This document shows positions 16,529-26,700 of a stretch of DNA of 64,000 nucleotides, piece after piece. The stretch's first letter is position 1, and every line of letters starts with the position of its first letter. Position numbers and translations under genes: made by a program. Location: positions 62,001 through 126,000 of the forward strand of contig NZ_RWIR01000060.1 of NCBI RefSeq assembly GCF_009764265.1. Direction: 5' to 3'. The stretch comes from Pseudomonas sp. PB101. GTDB lineage: Bacteria; Pseudomonadota; Gammaproteobacteria; Pseudomonadales; Pseudomonadaceae. A model generated the notes under the pieces. The model made no database searches, was not told the DNA's origin, and saw nothing but the letters and a program-made list of their open reading frames with translations.

Positions 16529-17833
16529 ATGACAACTGACACCGCTACACAACCGCTATACACCGGTGAGGAGCGCAGCAAGCGGATCTTCGCCATCGTC
16601 GGTGCCTCGTCCGGCAACCTGGTCGAATGGTTCGACTTCTACGTCTACGCCTTCTGCGCGATCTATTTCGCCCCGGCGTTTTTCCCGTCCGACAACCCGA
16701 CCGTGCAGTTGGTCAACACCGCAGGCGTGTTCGCCGCCGGGTTCCTGATGCGGCCGATCGGCGGCTGGATTTTCGGGCGGTTGGCGGACAAGCACGGGCG
16801 CAAGAACTCGATGCTGATCTCGATTCTGATGATGTGCTTCGGCTCGTTGCTCATCGCCTGCTTGCCGACCTACAACAGCATCGGGGTCTGGGCGCCGATC
16901 CTGTTGCTCTTCGCCCGTTTGCTGCAAGGCTTGTCGGTGGGCGGTGAGTACGGCACCACCGCGACCTACATGAGCGAAGTGGCGCTCAAGGGCCAGCGCG
17001 GCTTCTTCGCTTCATTCCAGTACGTGACCCTGATCGGTGGCCAACTGCTCGCGGTGTCGCTGGTGGTGATCCTGCAACAGTTCCTCAACGAAGACGAATT
17101 GCGTGCCTACGGCTGGCGGATTCCCTTTGTGGTCGGTGCCATGGCGGCGCTGGTTTCGCTGTATCTGCGTCGTTCGCTGAAAGAAACCTCCAGCAAGGAA
17201 ATGCGCGAAAACAAGGACGCCGGCAGCATCAGCGCGCTGTTTCGTGACCATAAAGCCGCGTTCATCACCGTGCTGGGCTACACCGCCGGTGGCTCGCTGA
17301 TTTTCTACACCTTCACCACTTACATGCAGAAGTACCTGGTGAACACCGCCGGGATGCCGGCCAAGACCGCCAGCTACATCATGACCGGCGCGCTGTTCTT
17401 CTATATGTGCATGCAGCCGATCTTCGGCATGCTCGCCGACAAGATCGGCCGGCGTAACTCGATGCTCTGGTTCGGCGCACTGGGCACGTTGTGCACCGTG
17501 CCGATCTTGCTGAGCCTGAAAAGCGTGAGCAGTCCGTTTCTGGCTTTCGTGCTGATCACCCTGGCGCTGGCGATTGTCAGTTTCTACACGTCCATCAGTG
17601 GTTTGGTGAAAGCCGAGATGTTTCCGCCGGAGGTGCGTGCCCTGGGTGTTGGCCTGGCGTATGCGGTGGCGAATGCAATCTTCGGCGGTTCGGCAGAGTA
17701 TGTTGCCTTGAGCCTCAAGGCCGTGGGCATGGAGAACTCCTTCTACTGGTACGTGACGGTCATGATGGCGATAGCGTTCCTGTTCAGCCTGCGTCTGCCG
17801 AAACAAGCGAAGTATCTGCACCACGATCTGTGA
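16529..17833 (+). CDS. pcaT: MHS-family dicarboxylate transporter of the pca cluster (PcaT-like)
   Basis: This 434-residue MFS carrier belongs to the metabolite:H+ symporter branch (SGNLVEWFDFYVYAF, MRPIGGWIFGRLADKHGRKNS, LLQGLSVGGEYG). It is close to the alpha-ketoglutarate permease type. In Pseudomonas the pcaT gene in this position is credited with beta-ketoadipate uptake; the name is given on context and family. No PcaR-type box was found in the 173 bp upstream, which hold a REP pair, so it may depend on read-through from pcaIJFHG. Confidence 0.85.
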   Translation: MTTDTATQPLYTGEERSKRIFAIVGASSGNLVEWFDFYVYAFCAIYFAPAFFPSDNPTVQLVNTAGVFAAGFLMRPIGGWIFGRLADKHGRKNSMLISILMMCFGSLLIACLPTYNSIGVWAPILLLFARLLQGLSVGGEYGTTATYMSEVALKGQRGFFASFQYVTLIGGQLLAVSLVVILQQFLNEDELRAYGWRIPFVVGAMAALVSLYLRRSLKETSSKEMRENKDAGSISALFRDHKAAFITVLGYTAGGSLIFYTFTTYMQKYLVNTAGMPAKTASYIMTGALFFYMCMQPIFGMLADKIGRRNSMLWFGALGTLCTVPILLSLKSVSSPFLAFVLITLALAIVSFYTSISGLVKAEMFPPEVRALGVGLAYAVANAIFGGSAEYVALSLKAVGMENSFYWYVTVMMAIAFLFSLRLPKQAKYLHHDL

Positions 17834-17840
17834 TCTTTAC

Positions 17841-17859
17841 GCGGGCCTCACCGGCCCGC
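17841..17859 (+). other. GC stem-loop between pcaT and pcaB
   Basis: GCGGGCC and GGCCCGC flank a short loop eight bases after the pcaT stop and are not followed by a T run. This is more likely an RNA-stability or processing hairpin than a terminator. Confidence 0.5.
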
Positions 17860-17876
17860 GCCTCTAGGAATTGTTT

Positions 17877-19241
17877 ATGAACCAGCGACCGGGCAATCAG
17901 TTGTTCGATGCCTATTTCACCGCCCGCGATATGCGCGCCGTGTTCTGCGATCAGGGCCGGGTCCAGGCCATGCTCGACTTTGAAGCAGCACTGGCCCGGG
18001 CTGAAGCGCGGGTCGGGTTGGTCCCGTCGAGTGCGGTCGCGCCGATCGAGGCGGCTTGCAGCGCCGGGCTTTATGATTTCGCGGCATTGGGCGAGGCGAT
18101 TGCCACGGCGGGAAATTCGGCGATTCCGCTGGTCAAGGCGTTGGGCAAACAGATCGCTTCGCACAATGCCGAGGCCGAGCGTTACGTGCATCTGGGCGCG
18201 ACCAGCCAGGATGTGATGGACAGCGGCCTGGTGCTGCAATTGCGCCGCGCACTGGAACTGATCGAAAGCGATCTGGCGCAACTGGGGCGGATCCTCGCTA
18301 CCCAGGCCCAGCGCTATGTGGCCACGCCATTGGCCGGCCGCACCTGGTTGCAACATGCGACGCCAGTGACCCTGGGCATGAAAATCGCCGGCTGGCTGGG
18401 CGCCGTGACCCGCAGTCGGCAACGCCTGGTCGAGCTGAAACCGCGTCTGTTGGTGCTGCAATTCGGCGGAGCGTCCGGAACCCTGGCGGCACTTGGCGAG
18501 CAGGCCATGCCGGTTGCCCGGGCACTGGCCGAAGAGCTGCAACTGGCCTTGCCCGATCAGCCGTGGCATACCCAGCGTGACCGTGTGGTTGAGTTCGCTG
18601 CGGTACTCGGCCTGATCGCCGGGAGTCTCGGCAAACTCGGACGCGATATCAGCCTGTTGATGCAGACCGAGGCCGCCGAAGTGTTCGAACCTTCGGCGCC
18701 GGGCAAGGGCGGTTCTTCGACCATGCCGCACAAGCGCAATCCGGTCGGCGCAGCGGTGCTGATCGGCGCGGCGACGCGCGTCCCCGGTCTGCTCTCGACA
18801 CTGTTCAGCGCCATGCCCCAGGAGCATGAGCGCAGCCTCGGCCTGTGGCATGCCGAATGGGAAACCCTGCCGGAAATCTGCTGCCTGGTGTCGGGCAGCC
18901 TGCAGCAAGCGCTGTTGATCGCCCAAGGACTGGAAGTGGATGCCGAGCGCATGGCGCGCAACCTCGATCTGACCCAGGGCCTGGTCCTTGCCGAAGCGGT
19001 AAGCATCGTCCTTGCGCAACGGGTCGGCCGCGATAGCGCACACCATCTGCTCGAACAATGCTGCAAACGCGCGGTGGCCGAACAACGTCATCTGCGTGCG
19101 GTCCTCGGCGACGAACCGCAAGTGACCGCCGAACTGTCGGCGGCTGAACTCGATCATCTGCTGGACCCTGCCCACTATCTCGGCCAGGCCCGTACCTGGG
19201 TCGAGAGGGCGGTGGCTGAACATTCTGCATTGACTGCCTGA
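17877..19241 (+). CDS. pcaB: 3-carboxy-cis,cis-muconate cycloisomerase
   Basis: PcaB lactonises carboxymuconate to 4-carboxymuconolactone. The 454-residue protein belongs to the fumarase/aspartase superfamily. The flexible signature GSSTMPHKRNPVGAAV is present near residue 280, and the HLGATSQDVMDSG segment matches the first conserved region. The ATG at 17877 has AGGAAT upstream; a TTG two codons earlier is the alternative. It is followed after 12 bp by pcaD. Confidence 0.95.
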   Translation: MNQRPGNQLFDAYFTARDMRAVFCDQGRVQAMLDFEAALARAEARVGLVPSSAVAPIEAACSAGLYDFAALGEAIATAGNSAIPLVKALGKQIASHNAEAERYVHLGATSQDVMDSGLVLQLRRALELIESDLAQLGRILATQAQRYVATPLAGRTWLQHATPVTLGMKIAGWLGAVTRSRQRLVELKPRLLVLQFGGASGTLAALGEQAMPVARALAEELQLALPDQPWHTQRDRVVEFAAVLGLIAGSLGKLGRDISLLMQTEAAEVFEPSAPGKGGSSTMPHKRNPVGAAVLIGAATRVPGLLSTLFSAMPQEHERSLGLWHAEWETLPEICCLVSGSLQQALLIAQGLEVDAERMARNLDLTQGLVLAEAVSIVLAQRVGRDSAHHLLEQCCKRAVAEQRHLRAVLGDEPQVTAELSAAELDHLLDPAHYLGQARTWVERAVAEHSALTA

Positions 19242-19253
19242 AGGAGACTTGCT

Positions 19254-20045
19254 GTGGCTTTTGTACAACTCGCCGAGGGCGAACTGCATTACCAACTCGA
19301 TGGACCGGTCGATGCGCCGGTGCTGGTGCTGTCCAACTCCCTGGGCACGGACCTGCACATGTGGGACGCGCAGATCCCGGCGTTCACCGAGCATTTTCGC
19401 GTGTTGCGTTTTGACACCCGTGGCCACGGCCAATCCCTGGTGACGCCGGGCCCGTACAGCATCGAGCAACTGGGCCACGACGTGCTGGCGCTGCTGGATG
19501 CCTTGCACATCGAGCGCGCGCATTTTTGTGGTTTATCCATGGGCGGGCTGATCGGCCAGTGGCTGGGGATCAATGCCGGCAATCGCCTGAACAAGCTGAT
19601 CGTGTGCAACACCGCAGCGAAAATCGGCGATCCGTCGGTGTGGAACCCGCGCATTGAGATGGTGCTGCGCGATGGTCAGGCCGCCATGGTCGCCCTGCGC
19701 GATGCGTCGATTGCCCGCTGGTTCACGCCGGACTTTTCTGCGGCCAACCCGGCGGCAGCCAAGCAGATTACCGACATGCTCGCGGCCACATCGCCCGAAG
19801 GTTATGCAGCCAACTGCGCAGCGGTGCGTGATGCTGACTTCCGTGATCAGTTGTCTTCGATCAAGGCGCCGTTGCTGGTGATCGCCGGGACCGAAGATGC
19901 GGTGACGCCGCCGTCCGGCGGGCACTTCATCCAGGAGCATGTGCCGGGCGCCGAGTACGCCGAGTTCCATGCGGCGCACTTGTCCAACGTCCAGGCCGGC
20001 GCTGCGTTCAGCGAGCGGGTACTGGCGTTTTTGTCGGCTCATTAA
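19254..20045 (+). CDS. pcaD: 3-oxoadipate enol-lactonase
   Basis: PcaD hydrolyses beta-ketoadipate enol-lactone to beta-ketoadipate. This is a 263-residue alpha/beta hydrolase with a GTG start after AAGGAG. The nucleophile elbow is GLSMGG with Ser95. The acid lies in AGTEDAVTP and the catalytic His in AAHLSNVQ near the C-terminus. The oxyanion region is SNSLGTDLHMWD. It sits between pcaB and pcaC, ten bases from the next gene. Confidence 0.95.
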   Translation: MAFVQLAEGELHYQLDGPVDAPVLVLSNSLGTDLHMWDAQIPAFTEHFRVLRFDTRGHGQSLVTPGPYSIEQLGHDVLALLDALHIERAHFCGLSMGGLIGQWLGINAGNRLNKLIVCNTAAKIGDPSVWNPRIEMVLRDGQAAMVALRDASIARWFTPDFSAANPAAAKQITDMLAATSPEGYAANCAAVRDADFRDQLSSIKAPLLVIAGTEDAVTPPSGGHFIQEHVPGAEYAEFHAAHLSNVQAGAAFSERVLAFLSAH

Positions 20046-20055
20046 GGGGATTGTT

Positions 20056-20448
20056 GTGGACGAGAAACAACGTTACGACGAGGGCATGAACGTCCGTCGC
20101 GCGGTACTGGGCGACGCCCACGTCGACCGCAGCCTGACCACCCTGACCGAGTTCAACTCGGAGTTCCAGGAGATGATCACCCGCCACGCCTGGGGTGACA
20201 TCTGGACCCGCCCGGGCCTGCCGCGCCACACGCGCAGCCTGATCACCATCGCCATGCTGATCGGCATGAACCGCGAAGGCGAACTCAAACTGCACCTGCG
20301 TGCCGCCGCCAATAACGGCGTGAGCCGCGGCGAGATCAAGGAAGTGATTATGCAGAGCGCCATCTACTGCGGGATTCCGGCGGCCAATGCGACCTTCCAC
20401 CTGGCCGAGTCGGTGTGGGATGAGTTGGGGGTTGAATCGCGGGAGTGA
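20056..20448 (+). CDS. pcaC: 4-carboxymuconolactone decarboxylase
   Basis: PcaC decarboxylates carboxymuconolactone to the enol-lactone used by PcaD. The GTG at 20056 (after AAGGGGA) gives 130 residues, the usual length. Conserved family segments are NSEFQEMITRHAWGDIWTRPGL and HLRAAANNGVSRGEIKEVIMQ, with IYCGIPAAN near the end. It is the last gene of the rightward pca block and is followed by a REP pair; no clear terminator was found. Confidence 0.95.
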   Translation: MDEKQRYDEGMNVRRAVLGDAHVDRSLTTLTEFNSEFQEMITRHAWGDIWTRPGLPRHTRSLITIAMLIGMNREGELKLHLRAAANNGVSRGEIKEVIMQSAIYCGIPAANATFHLAESVWDELGVESRE

Positions 20449-20481
20449 TCCCGGTGATTTTGCGTTGATTGAACTGACGCC

Positions 20482-20572
20482 ATCGCGGGCAAGCCCGCTC
20501 CCACAAAGTTTTATGTCATGCCCAAATCTTGGGGCACACACAAAACCTGTGGGAGCGGGCTTGCCCGCGATG
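20482..20572. repeat. REP inverted pair
   Basis: Copies of the GTGGGAGCGGGCTTGCCCGC subtype face each other between the convergent pcaC and porin genes. Confidence 0.85.
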
Positions 20573-20585
20573 GCGTATTTGAGAT

Positions 20586-21845
20586 TTACAACAAGCTGAT
20601 CGGATAGCTGATGATCACGCGGTTCTCATCGAACTCGTTGTTGCTGTAGTCCCGGCGCATGGTCGAATTGCGCCACTTCACGTTCAAGTCTTTCAGCGCA
20701 CCGCTCTGCACGGTGTAGCCCAGTTCCGATTCACGTCCCCATTCCTTGCCGTCGGTGATACTGCCGGTGTGCACATTGTCGCCGCTGATGTAGCGGTTCA
20801 TCAGGGTCAGGCCCGGTACGCCGAGGGCGGCGAAGTTGTAGTCGTGGCGTACTTGCCAGGATTTCTCCTGGGCGTTGTCGTAGCTGGAGTTGTAGCTGTC
20901 GTTGGCCAGGGTGCCGCCGCTGGTGCCGTTGACCCGCATCCAGGCATTGTCGCCAGTGAGTTTTTGCAGGCCGACGTAAAAGGTGTTGCCGCCGTACTTG
21001 GCCGAGAACAAGCCGTACATGGTTTTGTTGTCCAGCTCGCCGGCCCGGGCGCTGCCGTCGTCCTTGCCGTAGAAGAAACCGAGGTTCGCGCCCAGGGTCC
21101 AGTCGCCAAGCGGCTGGCTGTGGATCAGGTTGACGAATTGCTGGCTGTAGATGTCCTTGAGCTCAGCGTTCCACAGACCGATCTGGGTGCGTTTGTCGTT
21201 GAACACGTACTCGCCGCCCTGGAAGTTGAAACGGTCGGAGGTGAACGCGGCTTTGCCGGTCATCGACATGTCGTCCATGCTGCTGTCGTCGCGCGGGCTG
21301 TTCTGGCGGAACTGGCCGCCGTAGAGCGCCAGGCCATTGATTTCCTTCGAGGTGATCTGGCCGCCACGGAAGGTTTGCGGCAGCGAACGACCATCGTCCG
21401 AACGCAGGATCGGCAGCACCGGCATCCATTCGCCGACCTTCACTTCGGTCTGCGACAGCTTGGCCTTGAACGCCACGTTGGTGCGGCCGAAGTTGTCCGC
21501 CGGGCGGCCGTCGTGGTCCAGCGGCAGCAGTTGCGTGCCTGCGGTGCCTTTGCCGCCGTCGAGCTTCACCGAATACAAGCCGAGCACATCCATGCCGAAC
21601 CCGACGGTGCCCTGGGTGAACCCGGACTTGGCGTCGAGGATGAAGCTCTGCGTCCACTCTTCAGCCTTGCCCTGGGTCTTGGTCGGGTTGGTGAAGTTGC
21701 GGTTGATGTAGAAGTTGCGCAGGTTCAGGTTGACCTTGGCCCCTTCGACAAAACCCGATTCCTCGGCGTAGGCGGGCAGGGCGGCACTGGCCAGGGCGGC
21801 GGCGATCAGGCCGGGAACGAAATACTGCGCGGTGGAAGGCGTCAT
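20586..21845 (-). CDS. OprD-family outer-membrane porin, probably for aromatic acids
   Basis: This 419-residue protein starts with a signal peptide (MTPSTAQYFVPGLIAAALASAALPAYA, cut before EESGF). A beta-barrel of OprD type follows: FVEGAKVNLNLRNFYINRNF, repeated aromatic-rich strands, and a C-terminal strand ending VIISYPISLL. OprD-family members admit basic amino acids or aromatic acids; substrate specificity cannot be read from sequence. It is convergent with pcaC. An exact copy of the pcaR-type box lies 210 bp upstream on its own strand, which suggests control together with the pca genes. Confidence 0.87.
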   Translation of the reverse strand: MTPSTAQYFVPGLIAAALASAALPAYAEESGFVEGAKVNLNLRNFYINRNFTNPTKTQGKAEEWTQSFILDAKSGFTQGTVGFGMDVLGLYSVKLDGGKGTAGTQLLPLDHDGRPADNFGRTNVAFKAKLSQTEVKVGEWMPVLPILRSDDGRSLPQTFRGGQITSKEINGLALYGGQFRQNSPRDDSSMDDMSMTGKAAFTSDRFNFQGGEYVFNDKRTQIGLWNAELKDIYSQQFVNLIHSQPLGDWTLGANLGFFYGKDDGSARAGELDNKTMYGLFSAKYGGNTFYVGLQKLTGDNAWMRVNGTSGGTLANDSYNSSYDNAQEKSWQVRHDYNFAALGVPGLTLMNRYISGDNVHTGSITDGKEWGRESELGYTVQSGALKDLNVKWRNSTMRRDYSNNEFDENRVIISYPISLL

Positions 21846-22054
21846 GAGCTCGGGTCTCTCTAATTCTTGGGGATGAAGCGGGGTGATGCCGCAACCGGGG
21901 GTTGCAGACGAACAGTCGAAATCAGCACAAACGAAGCGGATCAGCCGGAGAGGGCGGGGCGCGGGGGCATGGTGTCGAACCTGTTGTTATTGGTTTTGTG
22001 GTTCGGATGGTGAATTGAATGTACTAGATGGTTCAATTGTAAAAAGCGGGTTTT

Positions 22055-22069
22055 GGGCGATTATCGAAC
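22055..22069 (-). promoter_or_regulatory. PcaR-type box upstream of the OprD-like porin
   Basis: Read leftward this is GTTCGATAATCGCCC, identical in all 15 positions to the box before pcaR at 9539-9553. It is oriented toward the porin gene. GGGCGATTATCG also occurs by itself at 895, so chance cannot be excluded. Confidence 0.55.
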
Positions 22070-22109
22070 GCAACATTGATCTGGGTTTTGTAGTGCCTGT
22101 ACTGGCCTC

Positions 22110-22202
22110 ATCGCGGGCAAGCCCGCTCCCACATTGGATCTTCGGTGAACACAGTTTTTGTATTCAACACCCATTCCCTGTGGGAGCGAGCTTGCTCGCG
22201 AT
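22110..22202. repeat. REP inverted pair, mixed subtypes
   Basis: A CGGGCAAGCCCGCTCCCACA arm at left pairs with a GTGGGAGCGAGCTTGCTCGC arm at right. They lie in the 439-bp gap that also holds the porin promoter and the pump terminator. Confidence 0.8.
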
Positions 22203-22242
22203 GGGGCCATCACTGACAACGCAACTTTTCCCGCAGCCAACA

Positions 22243-22264
22243 AAAAGCCCACCAAAAGGTGGGC
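22243..22264 (-). terminator. Terminator of the RND efflux operon
   Basis: Read leftward, GCCCACC-tttt-GGTGGGC is followed by five T residues, 20 bp after the last pump gene. Confidence 0.85.
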
Positions 22265-22284
22265 CCCTTGTTTCCACAGCGCTA

Positions 22285-23745
22285 TCAGAAATACTTCATC
22301 TTCGGCGCTTCTTCTTTCAACGGCTCGTTCTTCGCCGTCTGTTCGTTCCAGCCACCACCCAGGGCCTTGTACAGGTTGACCTGGCTGACCAGCTGCGCCA
22401 GACGGTCGGTGATCAGTACCTGTTGCGCACTGAACAGCTGACGCTGGGCATCGAGGAAGGTCAGGTTGCTGTCGACACCGATGCGGTAACGACGCTCGGC
22501 CAGGCGGTAGTAGTCCTGGTTGGCACTGACGAAATCTTTCTGTGCCTGCAACTGCTGGACGTAGGTCTGGCGGGCGGCCAGGCCGTCGGCGACTTCCTGG
22601 AAGGCCGTTTGAATGGACTTCTCGTAGTTCGCCACGCCGATGTCTTTCTGGATTTTCGAGTAATCCAGGCTGGCACGCAGGCTGCCGGCGTTGAAGATCG
22701 GCAGGTTGATCTGCGGCTGGAACAGCCAGGTGCCCGAACCACCCTTGAACAGACCGGACAGATCCGGGCTCAGGGTACCGGCATTGGCCGTGAGGCTGAT
22801 GCTCGGGAAGAACGCAGCCCGCGCCGCGCCGATGTTGGCGTTGGCGGCCTTCAAGTTGTATTCGGCCTGGAGGATGTCCGGACGACGGTGCAGCAGGTCC
22901 GACGGCAAGCCCGGCGGAACGTCGCTCAGCAGGTCGTCGGCAAGCGGTTTGGCCGCTTGCAGGTTGGCCGGGATACCGGTGCCGAGCAGCAGCACCAGGC
23001 TGTTCTCGTCCTGGGCGACCTGACGGGTGTACTTGGCCAGTTGTGCACGGGCGTTTTCCACCGAGGTGCGCGACTGCGCGAGGTCCAGGGCGGAAGCGAC
23101 ACCGACTTCGTTGCTGCGGGCGGTGAGCTTGTAGCTCTCCTCGAACGCGGCGAGGGTGTCCTGGGTCAGCTTGTACAGTTCCTTGTCGGCCTGCCAGGTC
23201 AGGTAGGCATTGGCCACGCTGGCCACCAGGCTGATCTGCGTGCTGCGGCGGCCTTCTTCGGTGGCGAAGTACTTCTGCAGGGCTTCTTCGTTCAGGCTGC
23301 GAACCCGACCGAACAGGTCGAGTTCGTAGGCGCTGACGCCAACAGTTGCCGAGTAGGAACTGGTGATGCCGGCTTCGCCGGTCTGCGAAGCGTCAGCCGG
23401 AAGGCGCTGGCGGCTGCCGCTGCCGTTGGCCGAGACGGCCGGGAACAGATCGGCACGGGAGATGCGGTACTGAGCCGCGAACGCGTCGATGTTCAGGGCC
23501 GCGACACGCAGGTCACGGTTGTTTTCCAGGGCCACCTGGATCAGCTGTTGCAGCGCCGGGTCATGGAAAAACTGCTTCCAGCCCTGCTCGGCAGCCGCCT
23601 GCGCCGGTGCCTGGGCCGGCGAGTACGCCAGGCCCTGCGGGTACTGGCCCGCCACCGGTGCTTCGGGCTGCTGATAATCAGGTATCAGCGAGCAGCCACC
23701 GAGCACGAAGGCGGCGACTGCCAGGGAGAGTAGCGACTTGCTCAT
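22285..23745 (-). CDS. ttgC: RND efflux outer-membrane channel lipoprotein (TtgC/EmhC/OprM type)
   Basis: This TolC-family channel of 486 residues carries drugs from the pump across the outer membrane. It has a lipoprotein signal with lipobox LGGC (Cys18) and two outer-membrane-efflux-protein repeats. The start GTACTGGCCC-proximal sequence and ISRADLFPAV / LTANAGTLSPDLSGLF segments match the OprM/TtgC group. Its start overlaps the pump gene stop by four bases. It is the last gene of the three-gene operon and precedes a strong terminator. Confidence 0.93.
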   Translation of the reverse strand: MSKSLLSLAVAAFVLGGCSLIPDYQQPEAPVAGQYPQGLAYSPAQAPAQAAAEQGWKQFFHDPALQQLIQVALENNRDLRVAALNIDAFAAQYRISRADLFPAVSANGSGSRQRLPADASQTGEAGITSSYSATVGVSAYELDLFGRVRSLNEEALQKYFATEEGRRSTQISLVASVANAYLTWQADKELYKLTQDTLAAFEESYKLTARSNEVGVASALDLAQSRTSVENARAQLAKYTRQVAQDENSLVLLLGTGIPANLQAAKPLADDLLSDVPPGLPSDLLHRRPDILQAEYNLKAANANIGAARAAFFPSISLTANAGTLSPDLSGLFKGGSGTWLFQPQINLPIFNAGSLRASLDYSKIQKDIGVANYEKSIQTAFQEVADGLAARQTYVQQLQAQKDFVSANQDYYRLAERRYRIGVDSNLTFLDAQRQLFSAQQVLITDRLAQLVSQVNLYKALGGGWNEQTAKNEPLKEEAPKMKYF

Positions 23746-26700
23746 TGGCCAGCCTCTTTAGGAGTTTCAGTAGCGTCATCCTGGTCGACCTTTTTACGCT
23801 GGCCAATGGACGACACGGTGACGAAAAACAGCGGGACCCAGAAGATCGCCAGCACTGTGGCGGTGATCATACCGCCGATCACGCCGGTACCGATTGCATG
23901 CTGGCTACCGGAACCTGCGCCCGTGGATATCGCCAGTGGTACCACACCCAGAACGAAGGCGAGCGAGGTCATGATGATCGGTCGCAGACGCATGCGGCAG
24001 GCTTCGATTGCCGCATCGCGCAGGCTACGCCCCTGTTCGTGCAGCTCCTTGGCAAATTCGACAATCAGAATGGCGTTTTTCGCCGCCAGACCGATAGTCG
24101 TCAACAGACCCACCTGGAAGTACACGTCGTTGGACAAACCGCGCAGGCTGGTGGCCATCAGTGCACCGATGATCCCCAGCGGCACGACCAACATCACCGC
24201 GATCGGAATCGACCAGCTTTCATACAGCGCCGCCAGGCACAGGAACACCATCAGCAGCGACAGGGCGTACAGCGCCGGCGCTTGCGAACCGGACAGACGC
24301 TCTTCGTACGACAGGCCGGTCCAGGAAATACCGACACCCGCCGGCAGTTTCTTGGCAATGGCCTCGACTTCGGCCATGGCTTCACCGGTGGAGTAACCCG
24401 GGGCCGGAGCACCGAGGATTTCCATCGCTTCCACGCCGTTGTAGCGGGCCAGTTTCGGCGAACCGTAGATCCACTCGCCCTTGGCGAATGCCGAGAACGG
24501 CACCATGGTTCCCTGGGCGTTGCGCACGTACCACTTCTGCAGGTCTTCAGGGCCCATTCGCGAGCCTGGTATGCCTTGCACGTAGACCTTCTTCACCCGA
24601 CCACGGTCGATGAAGTCGTTGACGTAGCTACTGCCCAGCGCAATCGACAGGGTGTTGTTGATGTCGGCGATGGTAATGCCCAGGGCACTGGCCTTCTCGT
24701 CATCGATTTCCAGCTGATACTGCGGTTCGTCGTTCAGGCCGTTCGGACGCACCTGAGTCAGGATCTTGCTTTGCGCGGCCATACCGAGGAACTGGTTGCG
24801 CGCTTCCATCAGTTTTTCGTGGCCGATGCCGGCGCGGTCCTGCAGGAACACGTCGAAACCGGTGGCGTTACCCAGTTCCAGTACCGCCGGTGGCGCGAAA
24901 GCGAACACCATGGCATCGCGGAAGGTGAAGAAGTGCTGCTGGGCACGGGCCGCCACCTTGAACACGTTGTTGTCGGCGTTACGTTCGTCCCACGGACGCA
25001 GCATGATGAACGCCATGCCCGAACTCTGGCCGCGGCCGGCGAAGTTGAAGCCGGTCACGGTAAACACCGAGTTCACCGCATCGCCTTCACCGCCGTCCTT
25101 GCCCGGACGCAGCAGGAATTCACGCATTTCGTCGACGACCACCTGGGTACGCTGAGCCGTGGAGCCTGCCGGGGTTTGCACCTGGGCGAACAGTACACCC
25201 TGGTCTTCTTCCGGCAGGAACGCCGTTGGAATGCGGGTGAACAGCCAGATCATGCCCACCACGATCAGCAGGTACGCCAGCAGATACGGGATCTTGCGCT
25301 GCAGGATGTTGCCGACACCGCGCTCGTAGCCGCGAACGCCGCGGTCGAAGTTTCGGTTGAACCAGCCAAAGAAGCCGCGTTTCGGCGTGCCGTGCTCGCC
25401 TTTCGGAATCGGCTTGAGCATGGTCGCGCAGAGCGCCGGGGTGAAGATCAGCGCAACCAGTACCGACAGGGCCATGGCCGAGACGATGGTGATCGAGAAC
25501 TGCTTGTAGATCACGCCGGTGGAACCGCTGAAGAACGCCATTGGCAGCAGAACCGCCGACAGCACCAGGGCGATACCGACCAGTGCGCCCTGGATCTGGC
25601 CCATGGACTTCTTGGTGGCTTCCTTGGGTGACAGGCCTTCCTCGCTCATCACCCGTTCGACGTTTTCCACCACGACGATGGCGTCGTCCACCAGCAAGCC
25701 GATGGCCAGCACCATGCCGAACATGGTCAGGGTGTTGATGCTGAATCCAGCGGCCGCGAGGATGCCGAACGTACCGAGCAATACCACCGGTACGGTCATC
25801 GTGGTGATCACCGTGGCGCGGAAGTTTTGCAGGAACAGGAACATCACCAGGAACACCAGTGCGATCGCTTCGACCAGGGTATGAACCACGCCCTTGATCG
25901 ACTCGGTCACCACCGGCGTGGTGTCGTACGGGAACACCACTTCCATCCCTTGCGGGAAGAACGGCTTGAGGCTGTCGATGGTCGTGCGCAGGGCCTTGGC
26001 GGTATCCAGAGCGTTGGCACCGGTGGCCAGTTTCACCGCCAGGCCGGAAGCCGGGGCGCCGTTGAACTGGGCGTTGATGCTGTAGTTCTCGCCACCCAGG
26101 CCGACTTCGGCAACATCTTTGAGGCGAACCTGGGAGCCGTCCTTGTTGACCTTGAGCAGGATCTTGTCGAATTGCTCGGCGGTCTGCAGGCGGGTCTTGC
26201 CGATGATCGTCGCGTTCAGCTGGGTGCCGGGCAGGGCAGGCAGGCCGCCGAGCTGGCCGGACGACACCTGGACGTTCTGCGCGGCGATGGCGGTCTTGAC
26301 GTCGATCGGGGTCAGGTTGTAGTTGTTCAACTTGGCCGGGTCGAGCCAGATACGCATGGCGTACTGCGAACCGAACACCTGGAAGTCACCGACACCGGCG
26401 GTTCGCGAGATCGGGTCCTGCATGTTCGACACGATGTAGTTGGACAGGTCGTCCTTGGTCATGCTGCCGTCACGCGACACCACGCCGATCACCAACAGGA
26501 AGTTCTTCACGGCCTTGGTGACGCGGATACCTTGCTGTTGCACTTCCTGCGGCAGCAGCGGGGTGGCCAGGTTCAGCTTGTTCTGGACCTGAACCTGCGC
26601 GGTGTCGGAGTTGGTGCCTTGCTCGAAGGTCGCGGTAATGGTCATGGTGCCGTCGGAGTTACTTTCCGACGAGACATAACGCAGGTTGTCGATACCGTTG

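Noticed and set aside
23607..25631. 674-codon open frame opposite the RND pump gene
   Set aside because: Shadow frame with composition (His, Gln, Arg) typical of the reverse strand of a coding gene; no ribosome site or domain.
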